Below, piece after piece: positions 55,456 to 64,000 of a stretch of DNA of 64,000 bases (within the stretch, counting starts at the first letter, position 1; every line of letters starts with the position of its first letter). The notes beneath the pieces are model-generated. The model was not told the DNA's origin. It saw only the letters and a program-made list of their open reading frames with translations, and ran no database searches. The position numbers and the translations under genes were made by a program. Source of the stretch: Elephas maximus indicus (Eukaryota > Chordata > Mammalia > Proboscidea > Elephantidae); assembly GCF_024166365.1 (NCBI RefSeq), contig NC_064819.1, forward strand, positions 163,126,793 to 163,190,792. Direction: 5' to 3'.

Positions 55456-57049
55456 GTTGTTATCAGGTGTCTTTGAGTGGGTTCGAACACATAGCTACTC
55501 TATGTACAACAGATGACTCTAGGTACTTTATGTACAACAAAGACGAAACACTGCCCAGTCCTGCACCATCCTCACAATCGTTGTTATGTTTGAGCCCATC
55601 GTTGCAATCACTGTGCCAATTCATCTCATTGAGGGTCTCCTTCTTTTTCTCTGTCCCTCTACTTTACCAAGCATGATGTCCCTCTCCAGGAACTGATCAC
55701 TGCTGATAACATGTACAAAGTATGTGACACATAGTCTCGCCCTCCTTGCTTCTAAGGAGCATGCTGGGTGTACTTCTTCCAAGACAGATTTGTTTGTTCT
55801 TTTGGCAGTCCGGGGAGTGTTCAATATTCTTCGCCAACACATAGCTTAAAAGCATTAATTCTTCTCCAGTCTTCCTTATTCGTTATCCAGCTTCTGAATG
55901 CATATGGGGTGACTGAAAACACCATGGCTTGGGTCAGGCGCACCTTGGTCCTTAAGTGACATTTTTGCTTTTTAACACTTTAAAGAGGTTTTTGCAGCAG
56001 ATTTGCCCAATGCAGTGCGTCCTTTGAATTCTTGACTGCTGCTTCCACAGATGTTGATTGTAGATCCAAGTAAAATGAAATCCTTGACAACTCTGATATT
56101 TTCTACATTTATCAAGATGTTGCTTATTGGTCCAGTGGTGAGAATTTTTAACACAGGTTGTTAATGAATCTTCCTCCAATCATGATGCCCCATTCTTCTT
56201 CATATAGTCCAGCTTCTTGAATTATTTGCTCAACATACAGATTGAATAAACATGGTGAAAGGATATAACCCTGACACACATCTTTCCTGACTTTAAACCA
56301 CACAGTATCCCCTTGTTCTGTTCAAACGACAGTCTCTTAGTCTATGTGCAGGTTCCTCATGAGCACAATTAAGTGTTCTGAAATTCCCATTCTTCGCAAT
56401 GTTATCCATAATTTGTTATGATGTACACAGTGGAATAGTTTTGCATAGTCAATGAAACACAGGCAAACATCCTTCTGGTATTCTCTGCTTTCAGCCAAGA
56501 TCCATTTGACATCAGCAATGATATCCTTCATTCCACATCCTCTTCTGAGTCTGGCTTGAATTTCTGGTAGTTCTGTCAATTCCTGAAGCCTTGTATTTCA
56601 CCAATGCCTTCAGTGTATCTTGGACTTCTTCCTTCAGTACCATCGGTTCTCGATCCTATGCTACCTGCTGAAATGTTCGAACATCAACCAATTCTTTCTT
56701 GGTATGCTGACTGTATTCCTTCCAACTTCTTTTGATGCTTCCTGTGTTGTTTAATATTTTCCCTGTAGAATCCTTCAGTATTGCAACTTCAGGCTTGAAT
56801 TTTTTCAGTTCTTTCAGCTTGAGAAATGCCAAGCGTGTTCTTCCCTTTTGGTTTTCTAACTCCAGGTCTTTGCACATTTCATTATTATACTTTACTTTGA
56901 CTTTTTGAGCCGCCCTTTGAAATCTTCTGTTCAGCTCATCATTTCTTCCTTTTGCTCTAGCTATTCTACATTCAAGAGCAAGTTTCAGAGTCCCTTCTGA
57001 CAGCCATTTTTGTCTTTTCTTCATTTCCAGTCTTTTTAATGAAATCTTT
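55456..57049 (-). mobile_element. RTE/BovB-like LINE, minus strand, 5'-truncated, internally deleted
   Basis: Starts at its 3' tail with GTTGTTATCAGGTGTCTTTG and extends to a region encoding KKRQKWLSEGTLKLALECRI. RT pieces include VCLCFIDYAKLFHCVHHNKL and ELPEIQARLRRGCGMKDI. Two deletions relative to the dimer copies are visible: near 56150 (the YADD region) and near 56573-56580. Flanked by a 30-bp TSD. Confidence 0.9.
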
Positions 57050-57079
57050 CAAGGGATCGCCTGGTCGAGAAGCAACACT
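57050..57079. repeat. Right TSD (30 bp) of the minus-strand RTE
   Basis: Right copy of 55426-55455, beginning CAAGGGATCGCCTGGTCG. Confidence 0.8.
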
Positions 57080-57650
57080 AAGGTGTGTTAATTCGGAGGG
57101 CCAGGGTCTGTACACAGATGGCCCTGGGAACACCCACCAAAGGGTTCACTGCCCCTCTACACTCTGGCTCAGTCCTGCAGAATCAGCTATGTTGGGGAAA
57201 GAAATGAGCCTTCAGCACCATCCAGATTTGTCTCATCAATTTTGCACATGCTAATCTATGCATTCTTCAGAACATCTCCTTTTCTCACTCCATCACTCTC
57301 TTCTGCCTAGTTTGTGGAACCTTGTCATTATACTCCAGGACTCATAGGCAGTCTCCATCGAATCCCCTATACATTCAACCTTTATTTCCAATATTCTCTT
57401 TACCTTCTGATTCTATGTGAAATTGGCTCTCCTCTGAAGACACTACTTTTCCCCAAGTTTTTTCAAGGTGGATGTCCTTTCCCATATCCGCAAATCACTG
57501 GACCTAAAAAGTGGAGTTAGGTCTTCCAAACTCCTCCTTGCTACTTCTAGATACTTCTTACCTTCTCACTAAGAAACTTCATCTGTGAATCTCAAGTCTC
57601 CAGACGCTACTGGCACAAATCTTCCTTTTGCAATTATTTATCAATTACTG
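57080..57650. other. Anonymous sequence
   Basis: No gene or repeat recognised. Confidence 0.4.
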
Positions 57651-57846
57651 ATGGGTTGGTGGTGGTTAAGCACTCAGCTGCTAACCAAAAGGTTAGCAGA
57701 TAGAAACTACCAGCTGCTCCATGGGAGAAAGATGCAGCAGACTGCTTACATAAAGATTACAGCCTTGGAAACCCTATGAGGCAGTTCACTCTGTCCTATA
57801 TGGTCCCTGCAAGTTAGAATCAACTCGGCAGCAAGGGTTTATTTTT
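57651..57846 (+). repeat. AfroSINE, long subfamily, plus strand
   Basis: GTTGGTGGTGGTTAAGCACT head, GGGAGAAAGATGCAGCAGAC block, CCTTGGAAACCCTATGAGGC body and AATCAACTCGGCAGCAAGGG tail. Confidence 0.88.
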
Positions 57847-59189
57847 TTTATTGGTTTAATGGTTTGAACGTGTTAGTTCCTCAGTTATTATCACTCACTC
57901 TAATATTGCCAGAGTCACAATTTTGATCATTTTTCAGTATCTGCTGGAATGGTTTTTTTGATACTCATTTCCTTGGCCTTTTCTTAATGACCTTGTCCTT
58001 CTCCCCACTTGAACTATTGATTCATATTGTCATATCCTAGACCTGGTCATTATAAAAAATTAGAACTTCCTATAATTATAACTTCTAGCTCACTCCTCTT
58101 ATTTTCCCAATTCTAACCCATCATCCAACTCTACAATTCTTTGATCCTAACACATTTTCAGGGCCCTTGCCCTTTTTGTATCCACACTTTGCTCTTTACT
58201 TAGCTCAAATTCTATGGCTAATTACTATAATCACTCCCTTGCATACACTCTCAATTCTTTTGTCTTTACCCACCAAAAATTCTTTAGCACTGATTAGAGT
58301 TAACTGTCCACATACTCTACTTGTACAACCACATAACTAGATGTGGTTGGAGATACAGAAAATTATTTCCCTAGTTTTGCTCAATTTATTATTAATGGTT
58401 TCAAATGAATTCATAACACTGCCAGGACATCATCCTACATTTCCCAGGACCACTCACTCCCTCACTCTCCTAACACGGTAATTTTCAACCTTTTTTTCCT
58501 CAAACATCCAATATCTTCACCACAGTCTTAGCTCACACTCCATGGGAAATAGAGCCTGACACAACAGCTTAATTGCTAACATTTTATTAAGAAGTGGCAT
58601 CTGGGTAAGCAGGAGTGAGGAGGAAGGTTGTGTGGCAGAGAAGGAAAGAGATCAAGGATATGGGGCTATTTTTTATCAAGCTGGCAACAGCTTTGTTATA
58701 AGCATAGCTAATTGATTCTACCGAGTCAATAGAGGAAGAAAGCAGAAAAATTTATCTGTTGGCTCCCATCTCCTATGGGTCAAAACTTTTCCCACAGGGC
58801 ATCAACTCCCTTGTACTTCCTGGCTGTACCAACTAGCCCTTCCAGCAGCCACTGGGAAAATTAGAGTCCAACCCAGCAGTAACAGCATCCAGAATGCGAG
58901 CATGCAGGAGGAGCCAGGGCACATCTGAGGGCACCAAGCTGATCCTACAGTGTCTTCTGCCTCAAAAGCAACTGGAAATCACAAAACAAGGACACGAGAG
59001 ACTCTCAGGGTGGATGTGGGACAAGGCATTTTCAGATTGGATCAGTTTGTGCCAAAACGTGAGCTATAACAGTGGAAGCAGAAGTAACGATTTGGCTGTA
59101 TGACTTTGGAAATGAAAACCCTTACTGGGGCTGTTCAGGCCAGAAAGTAAAAAAGTATACAGATATGAGGTAGCCCATATACTGAGTCA
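57847..59189. other. Anonymous pyrimidine-rich sequence
   Basis: No gene recognised. Long pyrimidine-rich text (57900-58500) could be a decayed upstream part of the L2 that follows, but I see no diagnostic block. A 69-codon frame at 58894-59103 has no known domain. Confidence 0.4.
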
Positions 59190-59945
59190 CTTCTCATCAC
59201 CTCTGTTACTACCACTGTGGTCTGGCCACCATCATTTCTCACATAGATTATTATCATGGTCTTCTAACTGGTCTCCTTCTTAACCCCTACCAGTCTGTTT
59301 TAAATAGTGCAACCAGAATAATCCTGTTAAAACACTGAAAAAAGGTCACTTCACTCAAACCTGTACAGTGGCTCCTCATCTCATTCAGATTAAATATCAA
59401 AGTCCGTACAACAAGCTGTAAGCCTTACAAGACCTGACTCCTCATTACCCTCATCTCTTTTAAGTCTCTCACCCCATTCCTCACCCACTTTATTCTACCC
59501 ACACTGCTGTTCCTTGAATAGGCCAGCTCATTCCCACTCAGGGTTTCTGTATTTGCTGATTGTTCTACCTACGACTCTCTTTCCCCAGACACTTGCATGT
59601 CTCATTTTCTCATCTCCTTCAGTTCAAATACCACCTTATCAATGAGGACTTCCCTGATGAGCTTTTTTAAAATTACAACTTTCTACCTCCTTGCCCACAC
59701 CACCCATATTATAATCCCCTCACCTGTGTTATTTTTTCCTATACCACGAATCACTACCTGAATATGATACATTTTACTGAATATAATTGATTGATCTATC
59801 TTATGCCCTCCCTCCCTAGACTGTAAACTCCACGAGGGCAGAGATTTTGACTATTTACTTCATTGCTACATTTCCACTTCTACAATATGGCTAAGTACAT
59901 AGTAGGAATGTTTGAATAAACAAATAAATAAATGAATGAGTTTTA
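59190..59945 (+). repeat. L2 (LINE-2) 3' end, plus strand
   Basis: L2 wording in order: TTATCATGGTCTTCTAACTG, CAGTGGCTCCTCATCTCATT, TTCCTTGAATAGGCCAGCTC, CTCCTTCAGTTCAAATACCA, and the 3' end AGACTGTAAACTCCACGAGG then AAATAAATAAATGAATGAG. A well-preserved length for such an old element. Confidence 0.85.
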
Positions 59946-60480
59946 TAATTTCCCACTTTCTACCATTCTATTCTCTTTCTAAAACTCCCTTTCATGGAGC
60001 ATTTAGGTATTCTGAATGTTTCTTGTTTCTTCTTATATTTTCATCTATTGGTCTTTTGTTTCAACTTTCTGAAATGCTTTTCAACTTTATCTTCCAAACC
60101 TTGTGTTAAATTATTTGTTTTGCCAATCATATTTTAAATTTCCCAAAGGTCTTGTCCTCTCATTGTAGCTTATTTACAACATTCATTATTATTTTATGGA
60201 TCTAATATCTTTTCCAATGTCTATAAGGATAATCTTTAGAGATTTGCTTTGTTTGTTTTTTTAAGTTCATTTTATTCCCTAGTTATATGTTAACTTCATT
60301 GTACCTTTTTTCTATTTGTGTGTGTGTGTATGTATGTGTGTATATATATATGTATATACACACACATATATATGTACATATACTAGAAATGTTCACAATA
60401 TCAACTGTGGTGACAATGATATCTGGGTGTTGGGTTGCTTTTCATGTGAGTGTATGGTTCTCCTTTTGCTCCTCTGTATT
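59946..60480. other. AT-rich sequence with a TG/TA microsatellite
   Basis: About 60317-60386 is an alternating TGTGTG, TATGTG and ATATAT tract, partly self-complementary (TGTGTATATATA then TATATACACACA). Otherwise no feature. The two frames overlapping it are artefacts of the repeat. Confidence 0.6.
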
Positions 60481-60751
60481 TTTTTTTTATTACACTTTAG
60501 GTGGAAATTTACAGGGCAAATTAGCTTCTCATTAAACAATGTACAAATTGTTTTGTGACATTGATTGCCAACCCCCCGATGTGTCAACATTCTCTCCTTC
60601 TCCATCCTGGGTTCCCTGTTTCCATGCGTCCAGTTTTCCTGTCCCTTCCTGCCTTCTCATCTTTGCTTTTGGGTTGTTGTGCCCATTTAGTCTCATATAC
60701 ATGATTTAACTAGAAGAATGTTCCTCAAGTGTGTTATAGTTTGCCTGTAAC

Positions 60752-60806
60752 CAAACCAAACCCATAGCCGTCCAGTCAATTCTGACTCATAGCGACCCTA
60801 TAGACC
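60752..60806 (-). repeat. AfroSINE tail fragment, minus strand
   Basis: ACCCATAGCCGTCCAGTCAA then TGACTCATAGCGACCCTATA only; the head is missing. Confidence 0.75.
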
Positions 60807-60925
60807 TGTCTAATCTTTGACTGAAGGATGAACCTCAGGAGCGACTTCAGTTTTGAATTAAAAGGGTGTCTCAGGGCCATACTCTCGGGGTTACTCCACT
60901 TTCTGTCAGACCAGCAAGTCTGGTC

Positions 60926-60927
<2 letters not shown>

Positions 60928-60958
<31 letters not shown>
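60928..60958. repeat. (TG)n microsatellite
   Basis: Uninterrupted TG run of about 15 units within the L1 3' UTR fragment. Confidence 0.95.
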
Positions 60959-60961
<3 letters not shown>

Positions 60962-61052
60962 CATGTGAATTTGAATTTTGTTGTACATTTTTCCCCTATT
61001 CTGTCCTGGGCCCTCTATTGTGATCCCTGTCAGAGCAGTCAGTGCTAATAGC

Positions 61053-61218
61053 CAGGCACTAGTGGCATAGTGGTTAAGTGCTACAGCTGCTAACCAAAAG
61101 GTCAGCAGTTTGAATCCACCAGGCACTTCTCGGAAATTCTGTGGGGCAGTTCTACTCTGTCCTGTAGGGTCGTTATGAGTAGGAATTGACTCAGCGGCAA
61201 TGGGTTTGGTTTTTGGTT
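61053..61218 (+). repeat. AfroSINE, short subfamily, plus strand
   Basis: GGCACTAGTGGCATAGTGGT head, GTCAGCAGTTTGAATCCACC B-box region, tail GAATTGACTCAGCGGCAATG then GGTTTGGTTTTTGG. Inserted in the L1 3' UTR fragment. Confidence 0.9.
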
Positions 61219-61615
61219 CTTGGTGTCTGGTTGTTTTGTGCTCAATCGGGTGGAGGTTGTGGTAGTTGTGGTTCATTAGCCCTTTGTGTCTTTCCCTTGT
61301 ATCTTTGATTTTCTTCATTCTCCTTTGCTCCAGCTGGGATGAGACCAGCACATATATTTTAAACGGTGGCTCGCAGGCTTTTAAGACCCCAGATGCTACT
61401 CACCGCAGTGGGATGTAGAACATTTTCTTTATAAACTAAGTTATGCCAATTAAGCTAGATGTCCCCCTAGACCATGGTCTCCAGCTCTTAGCCCAGTAAT
61501 GTGGTCTCTCAGGGAGTTTGGATTTGTCCGTGAAGCTTCTGTGACTTTGTCTTGGTGATGGCTTCCCCAGTATTGTGTACTGTTTTACCCTTCACCCAAG
61601 TATATACTGCTACTA

Positions 61616-61977
61616 TAATATGGAAAGTATTATTAGTTAAAAAAAAAAAGAGCAAACTGAGGGAGAAAGTTAGTAGAGAGAGGAAGAAACAAATAGCGTA
61701 GACTGAGGCCTCTGGGAGAATAAAGACTGGCTGAAAGAGATAGAAACATCAGACATAAATCTAGTGTCCAGAAGTAACAAAAGCGTAGATTCCTAGTTAC
61801 CATCTCTTTATATCCTCTGATAATCACCACCTGTATTGTAATCACTATATTATGTGTACCATCTCCAGTAGAGCATTTTTCCTTTTAAAAAGGTCTCTCT
61901 CCAAAGGTTCTGCTATAACTTCCCAATGGTGGAAATCTCACCCAGGGGAGGGCAGTTTAGCTAAATTTCAGTTTTTT
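61616..61977. other. Anonymous sequence
   Basis: Nothing recognised apart from a short A run at 61639-61650. Confidence 0.4.
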
Positions 61978-61983
61978 GAGTCT

Positions 61984-62343
61984 TGTTGTTGTTGTTAGGT
62001 GCTGTCGAATCAGCTCCGACTCATAGAGAGGCTATGTACAACAAAACAAAAAATGAAGTCCTGGGCCACCTTCATGACCGTTGTTATGCTTGATCTCATT
62101 GTTGCAGCCACTGTGTCAATCCATCTCATTGAAGGTTTACCTCTTTTTCATTGACCGTCTATTTCACCAAGCATGATGTCCTTCTCCAGGGACTGGTTCC
62201 TCCTGATAACATGTCCAAAGTTTGTGAGACAAAGTCTCACCATTCTTGCTTCTAAGGAGCATTCTGGCTGTACTTCTTTCAAGACAGATTTGTTTGTATT
62301 TTGGCAGTCCACAGTATATTTAATATTCTTCACTAGCACCATC
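61984..62343 (-). mobile_element. RTE/BovB-like LINE 3' end, minus strand
   Basis: Starts with GTTGTTGTTGTTAGGTGCTG, then the reversed C-terminal coding text (minus strand VQPECSLEARMVRLCLTNFG and HVIRRNQSLEKDIMLGEI). 5'-truncated near 62340. Probable TSD GAGTCTTGT (61978-61986, overlapping the tail) and GAGACTTGT (62344-62352). Confidence 0.85.
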
Positions 62344-62604
62344 GAGACTTGTGCTTACTACTTTTCCCTATGGCATCACTTAGGCACTTCCTGAACAGGC
62401 TCTCATGCCCTGGGCTTGCTAAATAGGCTTCTCCTCTTGCCCTAGACCCTGGAGTTGAATTTGTCAAGAACTGAACTCTGACAGAGGGAGAATTTTATGG
62501 TTTAGTGCAGTTAAGTCTTATTGAAATCCTGTCTGAACACTTAAAAATTTATGCATTCAAACTATGGGGGTGAATCAGAAAGGGACTAAAGTAAAAGGTC
62601 ATCT

Positions 62605-62815
62605 AAACCATAACTAACCCACTGGCATTGAATCAAGTCTGACTCACAGAGATCCTATAAGACAGAGTAGAGCTGTCCCTTAGGGTTTCCAAGGCTGTAA
62701 TCTTTACGGAAATAGACTGCTAGATCATTCTCCCATGGAGTGGCTAGTAGGTTCAAACTGCCGACCTTTTGATTAGCAGGCAAGCACTTAAGCACTGTAA
62801 AACCGGGGCTCCATC
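62605..62815 (-). repeat. AfroSINE, long subfamily, minus strand
   Basis: CACTGGCATTGAATCAAGTC, AGACAGAGTAGAGCTGTCCC, TCTCCCATGGAGTGGCTAGT and reversed head AAGCACTTAAGCACTGTAAA with CGGGGCTCC. CATCTA occurs on both sides and may be the TSD. Confidence 0.88.
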
Positions 62816-62999
62816 TAGTTCATCTAGGCACATTAAATGAGGTTTGCACTTAAAAGTTTAAAGTTCTCTTCTTTCTTGCTAGTAGGATTGGTAGGTAATA
62901 TAGTACAAACATTTTTGAACAGAGGTGTTTTTTTTTTTTTTTTTTGAAAATGAGAAAGTCCAAAATCCTAAAACTGTGTTATTTTAATGCTGGAGGAAC

Positions 63000-63220
63000 A
63001 TTTAAGAGCAGTGGTTGAATGAGATGAGGTAAGTGAGTTCAGCTAGCACAGTGCCTGGATCAGAGTAGGTGCTAAATAAATTTTTATTAAGCCTGGAATA
63101 TTGCACAGGCAAATATTGCACATTCCACAGAGGAGGGAATAAAGCTGGGTGAAGTTAACTGACCTGCCAAAGGTACCATGGGAAATAAATTGCAGAGCCA
63201 GGACTAGAGCTAAAATTTAC
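63000..63220 (-). repeat. MIR/L2-like old repeat remnant
   Basis: CACAGTGCCTGGATCAGAGT with GTGCTAAATAAATTTTTATT resembles an L2 or MIR 3' end in forward sense. CCACAGAGGAGGGAATAAAG with GAAGTTAACTGACCTGCC and GCAGAGCCAGGACTAGAGC resembles reversed MIR. Probably two overlapping old elements. Confidence 0.55.
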
Positions 63221-63409
63221 AAACAAACTTCTAAATCAATCATGGAAACCCTAAATCATGATTTTAGCAGTGGAAACTCCATGTCACGACTTTTCCCAAG
63301 AGTAAAAAATTTTGCCATTTGCAATTGCACGTGCAGTTTCTTAATCAAAGTATGATATGATATCAAAGTATGATAGTCTAACAAAACAGCTCAATGTTGT
63401 ATGCACTTA

Positions 63410-63576
63410 CATACCAGTTGCCATGGGTAAACTCCGACTCATGGCAACCCCATGTGTGTTAGAGTTGAACTGGGCGCCAGAGGGTTTTTAGCGGTTAAAG
63501 TACCTCTTGTCGGACTCGAACCTCCAACCTATCAGTTAACAGGTGAGTACATTAATCATGTGCACCATCTAGAGAC
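63410..63576 (-). repeat. Old AfroSINE, minus strand
   Basis: CCAGTTGCCATGGGTAAACT, GGCAACCCCATGTGTGTTAG, reversed head CTCGAACCTCCAACCTATCA and GTGCACCATCTAGAGAC. Confidence 0.82.
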
Positions 63577-63594
63577 TATGTGCACTTATATATC

Positions 63595-64000
63595 TACTTT
63601 TTAGAAAATTAGCTTTATCGAAGTATCATTTTCATGCAATGTATTTTAAATATAAAGCTTGATGAGTTTTGACAAAGGTGTATACCTCAGTAATTACTCC
63701 CACAATTAAAATTTAAAACATATCTGAGACTCCAAAAAATTCCCTCATTATCCCTCATACCATTCTCTTCCTCCTTTGCCCCAGCCCCAGGCAACCACTT
63801 ACTGCTATATAAATGGAATCATGCAGTATCAATTGTATTTTATCCAGCATCTTTCTTTAGCTAAGCATAATTTTTTGAGATTCATCTACATATTTTCCTT
63901 TTTATTGATGAGTAGTTTTCTATTGTATGGATGTACCACAATTTGTTTACCCAATTACACATTAATAGACATTTAAAGTTATTTCTAGATTTGGGCTATT
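63595..64000 (-). repeat. Ancient L1M 3' region, minus strand, cut by the window edge
   Basis: TTAGCTTTATCGAAGTATCA, GATGAGTTTTGACAAAGGTG, CCCCAGGCAACCACTTACTG, GTAGTTTTCTATTGTATGGA and ATTAATAGACATTTAAAGTT follow the reversed L1M 3' layout. Similar in kind to the fragment at 14150-14945. Confidence 0.78.

Larger units (their letters stand above)
60481..61615 (-). mobile_element. Older L1 3' UTR, minus strand, with SINE insertions
   Basis: T-rich start, TTACACTTTAGGTGGAAATT, later GGCTTTTAAGACCCCAGATG, AGTTATGCCAATTAAGCTAG and TGTCCCCCTAGACCATGGTC, which match the reversed L1 3' UTR layout of the younger copies at lower similarity. An older relative of the same lineage. A (TG)n run is at 60928-60958. 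Confidence 0.75.

Noticed and set aside
60287-60558. 80-82 codon frames
   Set aside because: They are translations of the TG/TA microsatellite (Cys-Val and Tyr-Ile runs).
1284-63576. Regularly recurring short repeats as a CRISPR-like array
   Set aside because: The repeats are about 160-220 bp SINEs on both strands at irregular spacing in a mammalian genome, with individual TSDs.

Overview
This window is non-coding DNA from an afrotherian mammal, very probably an elephant or close relative. The evidence is roughly two dozen copies of a tRNA-headed SINE of the AfroSINE type (A box like TGGTGTAGTGG, B box GGTTCGAATCC, tail with GACTCGACGGCA), repeated RTE/BovB-like LINE copies ending in GGCACCTAACAACAAC, and an L1 lineage with a characteristic 3' UTR. 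Ancient eutherian repeats (MIR, L2, L1M, an MLT1-like LTR, a hAT-like element, a solo LTR) lie underneath. I see no host protein-coding exon; every convincing long reading frame belongs to a retrotransposon.

Layout. 1-8.4 kb: AT-rich anonymous sequence with scattered SINEs and one composite SINE with a tRNA-Gly head and an RTE-derived body (7.2-7.5 kb). 8.75-9.98 kb: a U6 snRNA copy fused to an L1 3' end and flanked by a perfect 17-bp target-site duplication (TSD). 10-28 kb: SINEs, RTE 3' ends, MIR, MLT1-like LTR, L1M pieces, a long single-copy stretch (17.5-20.9 kb), and a hAT-like element (24101-25026, perfect 8-bp TSD) interrupted by a solo LTR (24128-24665, perfect 5-bp TSD).

28-49 kb: a deep nest. 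An ancient L1M (about 28031-48960) is split inside a TG-rich tract by an RTE (29133-47444). The RTE is split by an older L1 (31780-46925). That L1 carries a SINE (36269-36432) and is split inside its ORF2 by a young L1 (37071-44422, 14-bp TSD). The young L1 has an intact 338-codon ORF1 and an ORF2 of normal length broken only by one extra A in an A9 run. Its 5' UTR is GC-rich, built of three tandem units, and carries a 256-codon antisense reading frame.

49-54.4 kb: two RTE copies head to head (minus 49190-51196, plus 51197-54405). The pair shares one 12-bp TSD (11/12 match) and both copies carry the same two lesions, which suggests one integration event or an inverted duplication of one defective source. 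54.4-64 kb: SINEs, another RTE with a 30-bp TSD, an L2, an old L1 3' end and an L1M fragment at the window edge.

How the parts relate: L1 and RTE supply the reverse transcriptases; the SINEs (whose tails resemble the RTE 3' end) and the U6 copy are passengers. TSDs and interruption order give a relative chronology. All family assignments are by eye; no alignment or database search was run.
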